Assembly: GCA_963759295.1 (NCBI GenBank)
Contig: CAVWYT010000010.1
Location: 310,001 to 374,000, forward strand
Length of the DNA: 64,000 bases
Direction of reading: 5' to 3'
Origin: WHSW01 sp963759295
GTDB taxonomy: Bacteria > Actinomycetota > Thermoleophilia > Solirubrobacterales > 70-9
The translations under genes were made by a program, and so were the position numbers. The notes under the pieces are model-generated. The model saw only the letters and a list, made by a program, of their open reading frames with translations, had not been told where the DNA came from and did no database searches. This document shows positions 16,033 through 25,371 of the stretch, one piece after another. Within the stretch, counting starts at the first letter, position 1; every line of letters starts with the position of its first letter.

Positions 16033-16281
16033 GTGCGGGTGCAGGCCCGCGCCGGTCGCGACGAGATCGTCGGTCAGCGGGGCGGGCGCCTCGTCGTCCG
16101 GCTCGGCGCCGCGCCCGTCGCGGGCAAGGCCAACGAGGCGCTGCGAAAGCTGATCTCCAAGCACGCCGGCGTTGCGCCCGGAAGGGTGCGGATCGTGCGG
16201 GGCGAGCGCTCGCGCGACAAGCTCGTCCGGGTCGAGGGGGTCACGGATGCGCAGCTGCAGCGGGCCCTAGCTCGCCGCTGA
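16033..16281 (+). CDS. DUF167 (YggU) family protein
   Basis: An 82-residue protein beginning VRVQARAGRDEIVGQRGGRLVVRLGAAPVAGKANEAL and ending LVRVEGVTDAQLQRAL, matching the small conserved YggU/DUF167 fold. Its function is unknown. The GTG at 16033 is the best start; there is no ATG in this frame near the thiolase stop, which lies 20 nt upstream, so translation may depend on the upstream gene. Confidence 0.8.
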   Translation: MRVQARAGRDEIVGQRGGRLVVRLGAAPVAGKANEALRKLISKHAGVAPGRVRIVRGERSRDKLVRVEGVTDAQLQRALARR

Positions 16282-16303
16282 GCGCCGCGCAGGGGGAGTC
16301 CGC

Positions 16304-18094
16304 TCAGTCCTCGAACAGCGCGTAGCCGTATTCGCCGCGCTTGTAGGCCAGCTTGGCGATCGCGGCGAGGCGGTCGTCGTCGTTGTGCTCGAGCCGGCGG
16401 AAGTTCGAGCGGACCCGGCAAGCGGCCCGCTCGCAGAAGGTCTGGGCGATGTAGCGCTCTTGGCCCGAGGGCTCCACTCCCTGGTCGGCGAAGATCGAGC
16501 TGACGCGGGAGAGGACGGCGATTTGGGCGAAGATGTCGGCGATCGCGGCCGAGATCCGCTTCTGCTGGAACTGGCGCTCGACGATCCCTCGCTTGTGCTC
16601 GCGCAGCAGCGACTCGCTTGCCGACCGCAGCTCGCCGACCTGATCGGACACGGCGTCGGCGCCCGCCTTGAGCTCGGCGTGAGCGCGGGTGATCCGATCG
16701 GGGCGCACCTGGCGCTGTATCCGCGAGCCGACGTAGTCGGCGAGCACGCCGATCGCGCCGATCGGATCGTCGAGTCCGATCTCGCCGAGTCCCGAGAGCT
16801 GCTCGCCGACCGGCTTCATCCCCGAAAGGGCGACGAACGCTCGCAGGACGTCGTTGGCTCCCTCGAAGATCGGGAAGATGCGGATGTCGCGGAGAAGCTT
16901 CTCGTAGGGCTCGTCGCGCATGTATCCGGCGCCGCCCTTGAGCTGCAGGGCGCGGTTCGCCGCGTACCAGAGGAACTCCGTTCCCGCGACCTTGCAGATC
17001 GCCGACTCGAGCGAGTAATCCTCTACCCCGCGATCGACCAACCCGCAGGTCAGGTAGCACGTCGACTCGAGCCCGAAGAGGTGGGAGACCATCCAGCCGA
17101 CCTTGTCCTGGACGAGCTCGAAGTCGGCGAGCTGCCGGTCGAACTGACGCCGCTCCTTGACGTGATCGATGGCCAGGTCCAGCAGGCGCTTGGTGGCACC
17201 AACCGAGCCGGTGCCGAGGCCGATGCGGCCGTTGTTGAGCACCTGCATAGCGATCCTGAACCCGTCGCCGGGGTCGCCGAGCACGTTCTCGGGCGGCACC
17301 CGGACGTCGTTGAAGTACAGGCGCCGAAGGTCGTTGCCGCGCAGGCCCATGGTGTCGAAGCGCTCCCCGACCTCGAAGCCCTTCATCCCCCGCTCGACGA
17401 TCAGCGCGATGTGGCGGTCCGAGCCGTCGATCTCGCAGCGGGCGAAGGTCGTGAACACGTCGCCCTTGGACCCGTTGCCGATGTATCGCTTCTCGCCGTT
17501 CAGCTGCCACGAGCCGTCGGCTTGTCGCACCGCCCGGGTCCTGATCCCGTACGCATCCGAGCCGGCCTCGGGCTCGGTGAGCGCGAACCCGGCGAGCTTG
17601 CGGCCGGCGGCGAGCTCGGGCAGGAAGCGCTCCTTCTGCTCGTCGCTGCCGAACATGTGGATGCCCTTGAAGCCGATCGATTGGTGGACGCCGAGGACGA
17701 TCGAGAGCGTCGCGTCGATCTGCGCGAAGGTCTCGAACACCCGCGCGTAGCCGGTCTGCGAGAGCCCCTGGCCGCCGTAGCGCTCGTCGACGTACAGGCC
17801 GCAGAGGCCGGCCTCGCCGAGCGCGGCGATCACATCGTCGCCGATCCACCGCCTCTCCTCGATCGCGCGGTGGTCCATGCGCGAGCCGATCTCGCGCGCG
17901 GCGGAGTTGAGCGCCCGGATCCGGTCCTGCTCGCGCGGGTCGGGCTGCGGCCACGGGAACACCATCTCCTCGTGGATCTCGCCGCAGAACAGCGACTTGC
18001 AGAACGACGAGGTCGCGCGCTCGGGCTCGTCCTCGATCTCGGCCTGGGTGGCGGCCTCCACTCGCCCAACGTACCCGGTTGCGCCGTCTGCCAC
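16304..18094 (-). CDS. Acyl-CoA dehydrogenase, long form (VLCAD/ACAD9-like)
   Basis: This 596-residue flavoprotein oxidises acyl-CoA to enoyl-CoA. Visible are the FAD/substrate motifs FALTEPEAGSDA and NGEKRYIGNGSKGD, the arginine-rich HVKERRQFDRQLADF, and the catalytic glutamate region IFPIFEGANDVLRAF. A C-terminal extension of about 170 residues is typical of very-long-chain enzymes. The N-terminus SSFCKSLFCGEIHEEMVFPWPQPD fits relatives of this type, so the GTG start at 18094 is plausible. It lies downstream of the TetR gene on the same strand. Confidence 0.9.
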   Translation of the reverse strand: MADGATGYVGRVEAATQAEIEDEPERATSSFCKSLFCGEIHEEMVFPWPQPDPREQDRIRALNSAAREIGSRMDHRAIEERRWIGDDVIAALGEAGLCGLYVDERYGGQGLSQTGYARVFETFAQIDATLSIVLGVHQSIGFKGIHMFGSDEQKERFLPELAAGRKLAGFALTEPEAGSDAYGIRTRAVRQADGSWQLNGEKRYIGNGSKGDVFTTFARCEIDGSDRHIALIVERGMKGFEVGERFDTMGLRGNDLRRLYFNDVRVPPENVLGDPGDGFRIAMQVLNNGRIGLGTGSVGATKRLLDLAIDHVKERRQFDRQLADFELVQDKVGWMVSHLFGLESTCYLTCGLVDRGVEDYSLESAICKVAGTEFLWYAANRALQLKGGAGYMRDEPYEKLLRDIRIFPIFEGANDVLRAFVALSGMKPVGEQLSGLGEIGLDDPIGAIGVLADYVGSRIQRQVRPDRITRAHAELKAGADAVSDQVGELRSASESLLREHKRGIVERQFQQKRISAAIADIFAQIAVLSRVSSIFADQGVEPSGQERYIAQTFCERAACRVRSNFRRLEHNDDDRLAAIAKLAYKRGEYGYALFED

Positions 18095-18137
18095 CGCGAC
18101 GTCGAACGGCTTCGCCGGCCGCGGTGCCGCGCGGGAC

Positions 18138-18746
18138 TCAGGCGCCGAGCATCCGCTCGAGCGCGGCGCGGTGGTACGGCCACGGGTCGCCGCGGCCGGC
18201 GCGCCCGGAGGGGTCGAACTCGCGGACCAGCGCGAGGCCCGCGACGGTGTTCATCGCCACCGTGAGCTGGCGCTCGAAGCCGGGCCGCTCGCCGAGCTCC
18301 CCGGCGACCTCGGCCGAGAGCCGGGCGACGTTCGCGTGGATCCGATTCTCCACCGGCACCAGGCGCCGGCGCAGCTCCTCGTCCTCCGCGGCCGCGATCC
18401 ACAGCCGCACGGCGACCGTGAACACCGGGCTCGAGAAGTCCTCCCAGAGCAGGTCGAGCAGCGCCCGCAGACGCGTGGGGCGGTCCGCGGGCAGCTCGCG
18501 GGCTCGCCGGCGGTAGCGATCGATCCGCTGCTCGGCGAGCCGCTCGAAGGCGCTCGTCACCAGGTCGACCCGACGCGGGAAGTGATGGCTCTGGGCGCCC
18601 TGCGAGACCCCTGCGAGCTCGGTCACGCGACGAATCGTCGTGGCGGCGTAGCCCGCCTCGATCAGGCTCTCGATCGTCGCGTCGAGCAACCGGCCGCGGG
18701 TCTGCGCGCGGCGCTCGCTCTGGCTTCGCCGCGTGTCGGTGGCCAT
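18138..18746 (-). CDS. TetR family transcriptional regulator
   Basis: A 202-residue regulator with an N-terminal TetR helix-turn-helix (LLDATIESLIEAGYAATTIRRVTELAGVSQGAQSHHFPRRVDLV) and a helical ligand domain. It is divergent from the SCPx thiolase/acyl-CoA dehydrogenase genes, with a palindrome in the shared intergenic region. It probably represses them and itself until an acyl-CoA or related ligand binds. The start has a TAGGTT hexamer 6 nt upstream (complement 18753-18758) and no ribosome binding site, so its mRNA is probably leaderless. Confidence 0.88.
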   Translation of the reverse strand: MATDTRRSQSERRAQTRGRLLDATIESLIEAGYAATTIRRVTELAGVSQGAQSHHFPRRVDLVTSAFERLAEQRIDRYRRRARELPADRPTRLRALLDLLWEDFSSPVFTVAVRLWIAAAEDEELRRRLVPVENRIHANVARLSAEVAGELGERPGFERQLTVAMNTVAGLALVREFDPSGRAGRGDPWPYHRAALERMLGA

Positions 18747-18752
18747 CGACGC

Positions 18753-18780
18753 AACCTAACAAACCGGACATCCGGTCTGT
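18753..18780. promoter_or_regulatory. Probable TetR operator overlapping the tetR promoter
   Basis: ACCGGA (18763-18768) and TCCGGT (18771-18776) form a perfect inverted repeat around CA, extended by outer ACA (18759-18761) and TGT (18778-18780). The tetR -10 element TAGGTT (complement 18753-18758) touches its left edge, so a bound repressor would cover the tetR promoter spacer and autoregulate. The rightward gene starts 49 nt further on. Confidence 0.68.
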
Positions 18781-18828
18781 AAGTTCTCGTTCGATCAGGT
18801 TCCGAAGCGAGAAAGGACCCGCGAGCAG

Positions 18829-20040
18829 ATGAGCGCGAACGGCAGTGGCAACCGCACCTTCGTGATCGGCGTCGGGATGACGAAGTTCGACAAGCCCGGC
18901 ACCAAGGAGGGCGACTACCCCGATTGGGCCAAGCAGGCGGGGGAGAGGGCGCTCGCCGATGCGGGCATCCCGTACGCCGACGTCGAGCAGGCGTTCGCCG
19001 GCTACTGCTACGGGGACTCGACTTACGGCCAGCGGGCTCTGTACCAGCTCGGGCTGACGGGGATTCCGGTGGTCAACGTCAACAACAACTGCTCGACCGG
19101 CTCCTCGGCGCTCTTCCTCGCCCGCCAGGCCGTCAAGGGAGGGCTCGCCGACTGCGCGCTCGCGATCGGGTTCGAGAAGATGGAGAAGGGCTCGCTCGGG
19201 GTCAAGTACACCGACCGCACCAACGCCCTCGACAAGCACGCGCTCGCGATGTTCGCGCTGCGGGCGCCGGAGGAGTCGCCGGCGGCCCCGCAGATGTTCG
19301 GCAACGCAGGGCGCGACCACATGGAGAAGTACGGCTCACAGCCCGACCACTACGCCTGGATCGGGTGGAAGAACCACAAGCACTCGGTCAACAACCCCTA
19401 CGCCCAGTTCCAGGTCTCCTACACGCTGGAGGAGGTCAAGGCGGCGCGGATGATCCACGAGCCGCTGACCAAGCTGCAGTGCTCGCCCACCTCCGACGGC
19501 TCGGCCTGCGCGATCGTCGCCTCCGAGCGCTACGTCGAGGAGCACGGGCTCGCCGAGCAGGCGGTCGAGATCGCCGGCCAGTCGATGGTCACCGACCTGG
19601 CCTCGAGCTTCGCCGACGACACCGACTGCATCAGGATCGTCGGCTACGACATGTCGAAGCGGGCGGCGAGCGAGGCCTACGACGAGGCGGGGGTCGGTCC
19701 CGACGACGTCGACGTCTGCGAGCTTCACGACTGCTTCTCGGCCAACGAGCTGATCACCTACGAGGCACTCGGTTTCGCGCCCGAGGGCGAGGGTCACAGG
19801 CTGGTCGAGGCCGAGGCGACGACCTACGGCGGCGACGGGCCGCTGGTCAACCCCTCCGGCGGGCTGATCTCCAAGGGCCATCCGCTCGGCGCGACCGGGC
19901 TCGCGCAGTGCTCCGAGCTCACCTGGCAGCTTCGGGGCACGGCCGACGCCCGGCAGGTGGAGAATGCGAAGGTCGCCCTCCAGCACAACATCGGCCTCGG
20001 CGGCGCCGCCGTGGTCACGGTATACAAACCGGCGAGCTAG
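18829..20040 (+). CDS. SCPx-type thiolase (lipid-transfer protein family)
   Basis: The 403-residue protein begins TFVIGVGMTKFDKPG and shows the SCP-x thiolase active-site Cys88 in VNNNCSTGSSALF, the CELHDCFSANELITYEALG region and the GGLISKGHPLGATG histidine. Such enzymes cleave long or branched 3-ketoacyl-CoAs, including steroid side chains. An AAAGGA ribosome binding site precedes the ATG. It is followed after 35 nt by an acyl-CoA dehydrogenase and is divergent from TetR, forming a small regulated beta-oxidation unit. Confidence 0.88.
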   Translation: MSANGSGNRTFVIGVGMTKFDKPGTKEGDYPDWAKQAGERALADAGIPYADVEQAFAGYCYGDSTYGQRALYQLGLTGIPVVNVNNNCSTGSSALFLARQAVKGGLADCALAIGFEKMEKGSLGVKYTDRTNALDKHALAMFALRAPEESPAAPQMFGNAGRDHMEKYGSQPDHYAWIGWKNHKHSVNNPYAQFQVSYTLEEVKAARMIHEPLTKLQCSPTSDGSACAIVASERYVEEHGLAEQAVEIAGQSMVTDLASSFADDTDCIRIVGYDMSKRAASEAYDEAGVGPDDVDVCELHDCFSANELITYEALGFAPEGEGHRLVEAEATTYGGDGPLVNPSGGLISKGHPLGATGLAQCSELTWQLRGTADARQVENAKVALQHNIGLGGAAVVTVYKPAS

Positions 20041-20075
20041 GCCCGGCGACCGGCCAACCACGACCAGGAGCATTG

Positions 20076-21242
20076 ATGACCACCGTCTCCCCGATCACGC
20101 CGAACTCCGACTTCACCGACGAGCAGCGCGACTTCCGGGCCGCGATCCGCGACTTCTGCGCGCGCGAGCTCGGCAGCTCCGAGCAGCGCGAACGGTTGAC
20201 CCACGGCTACACCGAGCTCCACAGCCAGGAGATCTACTTGAAGCTCGCCGAGCTCGGCTGGCTCGGCGTCTCGATCGACGAGGCCTACGGAGGCTCGGGC
20301 GGCGGCATGGTCGACGCCTGCATCTTCCTCGAGGAGACGATGCGCGGGCTGGCGCCGATCGCCGGCTATGGGGTCAGCCTGATCGTCGCCGGCGCTTATC
20401 AGCGGTTCGGCACCGACGAGCAGAAGCGGGAGATTCTCGGTGGGATCACCCGCGGCCGCGTCGAGGCGATCGCGATGTCCGAGCCCGAGGCGGGCTCGGA
20501 CGTCGGCAACCTCTCCTGCAGGGCCGAGCGATCCAACGGCGGGTTCATGCTCAACGGCCAGAAGACCTGGATCTCCGCGGCGCACGTCGCCGACCACGTG
20601 CTCGTCGTCTGCCGCACCGACCCCTCGGGCTCCAAGCACGAGGGCCTGACGATGATCTCGGTTCCCACCGACGCCGACGGGATCGAGATCCGCGGGATCG
20701 AGACGATGGGCGGCAAGGAGGTCAACGACGTCTTCCTCACCGATTGCTACGTCCCCTCCGAGCGTGTGCTCGGCCAGGTCGACGGCGGCTGGATGCAGCT
20801 GATGGCGGGGCTCAACGTCGAGCGGCTGATCCTCGCCGCGAGCGCCCTCGGGATCGCCGAGCGCGCCTTCGACGACGTCCTCGCCTACATCAAGGAGCGC
20901 AAGCAGTTCGGTCGCCCGATCGGCTCCTTCCAGACCCTCAAGCACCGGATCGCCGATCTCGCGACCGAGATCGAGTGCACACGCCTGCTGATCTACGACG
21001 TCGCGCGCAAGGTGGACGTCGATCCGGGCCGGATGCTCCCGCGCGAGGCGTCGATGGCGAAGCTGAAGGCGACCGAGGTCGCCAAGCGCACGGCGCTCGA
21101 GGGCATGCAGATGATGGGTGGCTACGGCTACGCGACCGAGTACGACATGGAGCGCCACGTGCGCTCGACGCTGGTGATGTCGATCTACGGCGGCACCAAC
21201 GAGATCCAGCGCGAGATCGTCTCCAAGACCTTCGGCCTCTGA
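20076..21242 (+). CDS. Acyl-CoA dehydrogenase
   Basis: A standard-length 388-residue acyl-CoA dehydrogenase starting MTTVSPITPNSDFTDEQRDFRAAIRDFC. Signature stretches AMSEPEAGSDVGNL, NGQKTWISAAHVAD, YIKERKQFGRPIGSFQ and MMGGYGYATEYDMERHVR are present. The catalytic Glu is in MSIYGGTNEIQREI. AGGAG 7 nt before the ATG is the ribosome binding site. It is probably co-transcribed with the SCPx thiolase and supplies the first oxidation step for the same substrate class. Confidence 0.92.
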   Translation: MTTVSPITPNSDFTDEQRDFRAAIRDFCARELGSSEQRERLTHGYTELHSQEIYLKLAELGWLGVSIDEAYGGSGGGMVDACIFLEETMRGLAPIAGYGVSLIVAGAYQRFGTDEQKREILGGITRGRVEAIAMSEPEAGSDVGNLSCRAERSNGGFMLNGQKTWISAAHVADHVLVVCRTDPSGSKHEGLTMISVPTDADGIEIRGIETMGGKEVNDVFLTDCYVPSERVLGQVDGGWMQLMAGLNVERLILAASALGIAERAFDDVLAYIKERKQFGRPIGSFQTLKHRIADLATEIECTRLLIYDVARKVDVDPGRMLPREASMAKLKATEVAKRTALEGMQMMGGYGYATEYDMERHVRSTLVMSIYGGTNEIQREIVSKTFGL

Positions 21243-21346
21243 GCCGTCGCCGAGATGCCGTCGGCCGGGGCTAGGCATTTGCCGCCGGACCGGTAGGGTG
21301 CTGGCTACGGATGGCGAGCGACCCCGGTCAGCCTAGATTCTCTGCG

Positions 21347-23696
21347 ATGGCCTCCTCCTCGACGGCTACCGGCGGCGACGGCGCGAGCGCCGAAGTGACC
21401 AGCTCCGCGCCCGTGCGCGGGTTCGAGGAGCTGTCACGCGCCGACGTCGCCTATGCCGGCGGCAAGGGCGCGAACCTCGGCGAGCTGACGGCCGCCGGCC
21501 TGCCGGTGCCGCCGGGCTACGTCGTCGGCGCGCCCTCCTACGCGGCGTTCTGCGACGTCGGCGCGCTGCGGGAGCGGATCGAGGCGAGGCTCGAGAGCGT
21601 CGACGTCGACGACACCGAGGCGCTTGGGCTCGCCGCCGAGGACGTGCGGCAGATGGTCGAGGCCGAGCCGATCCCCGCGGAGGTCGAGGAGGCGATCCGC
21701 TCCGCCTATGCGGAGCTCTGCGGTGATCAGGGCGACGTTCCCGTGGCCGTGCGCTCGTCGGCCACCGCCGAGGACACCGAGGCGGCCTCTTTCGCGGGCA
21801 TGAACGAGACCTTCCTCAACATCCAGGGCGCCGACGCCGTGGTCGACGCCGTGAGGCGCTGCTGGTCGTCGCTGTTCGGCGCCCGCACCGTCTTCTACCG
21901 CGCCAAGCGCGGCTTCGGCCAGGCCGACATGGACATCGCCGTCGTCGTCCAGAGGCAGGTGCTGGCCACCCGCGCCGGGGTGATGTTCACGATCGACCCC
22001 TCCAGCGGCGACACCGACACGCTCGTGATCGAGGGCTCCTTCGGGCTCGGCGAGGCGGTCGTCTCCGGCAGCGTCTCGCCGGACCGCTATCTGGTCGAGA
22101 AGGAGCACATGGCGATCACCGCCCGCGAGGTGCGCCGCAAGGAGCTCGTGATCGAGCCCCTGCCGGATGGAGGCACGGTGACCCGAGAGCTCGAGGGCGA
22201 GGAGGCCAAGCGGCCGGTGCTCTCCGACGACGAGGTGCGCGAGATCGCCGGGCTCGGCGTCCGGATCGAGGAGCACTACGGCTCCGCCCAGGACACCGAG
22301 TGGTGCTACGACCCCGAGGGCAACGCCTACATGCTGCAGTCGCGCCCCGTGACCTCGGCCGGGGGCGAGGCGATGGGCGAGGCCGGTGCCGCCCAGGGCG
22401 AGATCCTCGTTCGCGGGCTGGGCGCAGCGCCCGGAGCCGCCTCGGGACGCGTCCGAGTGATTCGCGAGCTCAACCAGGCGGACGGGCTCGGCGACAACGA
22501 CATCCTCGTCACCCACATGACGGCTCCCGACTGGGTGCCGCTGATGCGCAAGGCGGCGGCGATCGTCACCGACTCCGGCGGGATGACCTGCCACGCGGCG
22601 ATCGTCTCGCGCGAGCTCGGGATCCCGTGTGTGGTCGGCACCGCGGAGGCGACGACGAAGCTCCGCGACGGCGAGCTGGTCACCGTGGACGCGACGCAGG
22701 GCGAGATCCGCGAGGGCGCGATGGCGGTCGCCAAGGTCGCCGAGGCCCCGACGGCGGCGGGCGCCGGCCCGGCCGTGACCGCGACCAATTTGCTGGTCAA
22801 CCTCTCCGAGCCGTCGCAGGTCGAACGCGCCGCGGCGCTGCCGGTCGAGGGAGTCGGCCTGTTGCGGGCCGAGCTGATGGTGCTGGAGGCGCTCGAGGGT
22901 CGCCACCCGAGGCAGCTGATGGAGGAGGGCCGCTCGGAGGAGTTCATCGAGAAGATGGCCGAGGCGCTGACCAAGTTCGCGGCCGGCTTCGCCCCGCGGC
23001 CGATCACCTACCGGACGATCGACTTCCGCACCAACGAGTTCCGCGGCCTCGAGGGCGGCGACAAGTACGAGCCCGAGGAGGCGAACCCGATGATCGGTTA
23101 TCGGGGCGCGCTCCGGTACATGCTCGAGCCGGACCTGCTGAAGCTCGAGCTCGACGCGGTCAAGCGCGTCTGGGACACCGGGCACACCAACTTCCACGTG
23201 ATGATCCCGTTCGTACGCACCCCGCGCGAGCTGGTCGCGGCCCGCACGGTTGCGGACGGACGCCGGGCTGATGTCGAAGCCGGGGTTCGAGCTCTGGGTG
23301 ATGGCCGAGGTGCCGTCGGTGCTCTTCCACCTGCCCCACTACGCCGAGCTCGGCGTCGCGGGGATCTCGATCGGCTCCAACGACCTCACCCAGCTGATGC
23401 TCGGAGCGGACCGCGACTCCGGGGTCGTCGCCGAGGTCTTCGACGAGCGCGATGCCGCCGTCGAGGAGTACCTCAGCCTGCTGATCCCCAAGGCGCGCGA
23501 GCTCGGCCTTCAGACCTCGATCTGCGGCCAGGCGCCGTCGGTGCACCCCGAGTACGCGGAGCTTCTCGTCCGCGCCGGGATCGACGCGATCTCGGTCAAC
23601 ATCGACGCCGTCGATCGGGCCCGCCGCCTGATCGCCTCCGCCGAGCAGCGGGTCGTCCTGGAGGCGGCGCGGACGGCGACCATCCCGGGCGCCTAG
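21347..23696 (+). pseudogene. ppsA: Phosphoenolpyruvate synthase, interrupted by a +1 frameshift
   Basis: The enzyme makes PEP from pyruvate and ATP for gluconeogenesis. The N-terminal ATP-binding domain (GGKGANLGELTAAGLPVPPGY), the phospho-histidine domain (DSGGMTCHAAIVSREL) and most of the C-terminal barrel run in one frame to about 23250 (HVMIPFVRTPRELVAARTV). The rest continues in the next frame: AGLMSKPGFELWVMAEVPS, IGSNDLTQL and SICGQAPSVHPEYAELL with the catalytic Cys. Corrected length is about 783 residues, normal for PpsA, so a one-base sequence error is likely. ATG 21347 has TAGATT 7 nt upstream, pointing to a leaderless start; an ATG at 21311 is also in frame. Confidence 0.85.
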
Positions 23697-23713
23697 TAGC
23701 GGCAGCGCTTATC

Positions 23714-23724
23714 TGGTAAGACCA
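23714..23724. promoter_or_regulatory. Candidate FadR/GntR-type operator upstream of the hydrogenase operon
   Basis: TGGTAAGACCA is an 11-bp palindrome matching the FadR-subfamily pattern TNGTNNNACNA. It lies 34 nt upstream of the first hydrogenase gene. No GntR gene is in the window, so the regulator is unidentified and the match could be chance. Confidence 0.35.
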
Positions 23725-23758
23725 ACTCCTGAGCGCGGCCGGTGATCAGCGACTGGTA

Positions 23759-24898
23759 ATGGGGCGCTCCGCCCTGGAGACGCTGATCGACGTCTTGCGG
23801 CGGCGCGGTTTCGAGGTCATCGGGCCGAAGGTCGAGTCACAGGCGATCGTTCACGGCGAGCTGCGATCGGCGGACGACCTGCCGAGCGGCTGGACCGACG
23901 CGCAGGAAGGCGGCACCTATCGTCTCGAGCGCCGCGACGACGATGCCGTGTTCGCCCACAACGCGGGCCCGACCTCGTGGAAGAGCGTCCTCTTTCCCCC
24001 CACGGTCACGCTCTGGAAGGGACGGCGGAGCGAGGATGGCGGCGTCGAGGTCGAACCGGCCGAGGCGCCGCCTCGCTACGCATTCATCGGCGTGCGCTCC
24101 TGCGACCTGCACGCGATCGCGATTCAGGATCGCACCTTCATCGGGGACCGCTACATCGACCACGACTACGAGGCTCGTCGCCGCGACGCGTTCATCGTCG
24201 CCGTCAACTGCGGCAAGGCCGGGGGGACCTGCTTCTGCGTGTCGATGGGCACCGGGCCGAAGGCGAAGGCCGGCTTCGACCTCTCGCTCACCGAGCTGTT
24301 CGAAGACGACGGCGAGCACCGTTTCCTGGTCGAGGTGGGCACCGAGCGGGGCGCCGAGGTCCTCGCCGAGGTGCCGCACCGCGGGGCGGATGAGGCCGAC
24401 GAGCGGCTGGCCGAGACGGTGATCGAGCGCACGGCGAGCTCGATGGGCCGCGAGCTCGAGACCGACGGCATCAAGGAGCTCCTGTACGAGAACGCCGAGC
24501 ACCCACGCTGGGACGAGGTGTCCGAGCGCTGCCTGACCTGCGGCAACTGCACGCTCGTCTGTCCGACCTGCTTCTGCAGCACGGTGGATGAGGTCACCGA
24601 CCTGACCGGCACCGAGACGGAGCGCACGCGTGCCTGGGACTCCTGCTTCACGCTCGACCACTCCTACATCCACGGCGGCAGCGTCCACGACACCGGCCGC
24701 TCGCGTTACCGGCAGTGGATGACGCACAAGCTCGCGAGCTGGATCGATCAGTTCGGCACCTCCGGCTGCGTGGGTTGCGGCCGCTGCATCACCTGGTGTC
24801 CGGTGGCGATCGACATCACCGAGGAGACCGCGGCGATCCGCGCCACCGATCTCCGCGACATGACCGAGGGAGGACGAGCTCGTGCGGACGATCGATGA
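23759..24898 (+). CDS. hyhB: Group 3b [NiFe] hydrogenase, iron-sulfur (beta) subunit
   Basis: This 379-residue protein resembles the beta subunit of bidirectional sulfhydrogenases, which passes electrons between the hydrogenase core and the flavin subunit. It carries two ferredoxin-type clusters, CLTCGNCTLVCPTCF and CVGCGRCITWCPVAID, in the C-terminal part. The N-terminal part has FIGVRSCDLHAIAIQD and NCGKAGGTCFCVSMG, as in HydB/HyhB and related 4Fe-4S proteins. It is the first gene of a six-gene cluster. The ATG at 23759 lacks a strong ribosome binding site. The end overlaps the next gene by 17 nt. Confidence 0.88.
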   Translation: MGRSALETLIDVLRRRGFEVIGPKVESQAIVHGELRSADDLPSGWTDAQEGGTYRLERRDDDAVFAHNAGPTSWKSVLFPPTVTLWKGRRSEDGGVEVEPAEAPPRYAFIGVRSCDLHAIAIQDRTFIGDRYIDHDYEARRRDAFIVAVNCGKAGGTCFCVSMGTGPKAKAGFDLSLTELFEDDGEHRFLVEVGTERGAEVLAEVPHRGADEADERLAETVIERTASSMGRELETDGIKELLYENAEHPRWDEVSERCLTCGNCTLVCPTCFCSTVDEVTDLTGTETERTRAWDSCFTLDHSYIHGGSVHDTGRSRYRQWMTHKLASWIDQFGTSGCVGCGRCITWCPVAIDITEETAAIRATDLRDMTEGGRARADDR

Positions 24899-25349
24899 GC
24901 TGCTCGGCGAGGCGCCGGCGTTCAGCGAGCTGCCGCCGCAGCAGCGCGAGACGGTCGCGGGCTGCGGCGTCAACGCCGTCTTCGAGGCGGGCCAGTACCT
25001 GATGCGCGAGGGCCAGCCGGCGGAGGAGTTCTATGTCGTTCGGCACGGGTCGGTGGCGCTCGAGACCTTCGTCCCCCAGCGCGGGGCGGTCACCGTGCAG
25101 ACGCTCCACGAAGGCGATCTGCTTGGCTGGTCGTGGCTGGTCCCGCCCTACCTCACGGCTTTCGACGCACGGGCCGTCGACACGACACGCGTGCTTCAGT
25201 TCGACGGCGCCTGCCTGCGCGGCAAGTGCGAGAGCGACGCCGAGCTCGGATACGACCTGCTGAAGTTGTTCGCCGGGGTGATCGTCCAGCGCCTGCAATA
25301 CACGCGAATGCAGCTGCTCAACGTCTATGACCGGGTTCCCGGCGGTTAG
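24882..25349 (+). CDS. Cyclic nucleotide-binding domain protein in the hydrogenase operon
   Basis: A 155-residue single-domain protein of the Crp/cNMP-binding fold: FEAGQYLMREGQPAEEFYVVRHGSVALE, HEGDLLGWSWLVPPY, then a terminal helix. There is no helix-turn-helix, so it is not a DNA-binding regulator by itself. Position between the beta and gamma subunit genes, with a GGGAGGA ribosome binding site and overlap, implies a role in hydrogenase activity or assembly. The phosphate-binding cassette normally has RxA(T/S); here DARAVDTTRVLQ is only a weak match, so cAMP binding is unsure. Confidence 0.82.
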   Translation: MRTIDELLGEAPAFSELPPQQRETVAGCGVNAVFEAGQYLMREGQPAEEFYVVRHGSVALETFVPQRGAVTVQTLHEGDLLGWSWLVPPYLTAFDARAVDTTRVLQFDGACLRGKCESDAELGYDLLKLFAGVIVQRLQYTRMQLLNVYDRVPGG

Positions 25350-25371
25350 CCCCGCCCCGGAGGCCAGGGCG

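Noticed and set aside
21311..21346. ppsA starting at ATG 21311
   Set aside because: TAGATT lies 7 nt before the in-frame ATG at 21347, which fits the leaderless pattern; the first 12 residues are not conserved. The longer form is not excluded.
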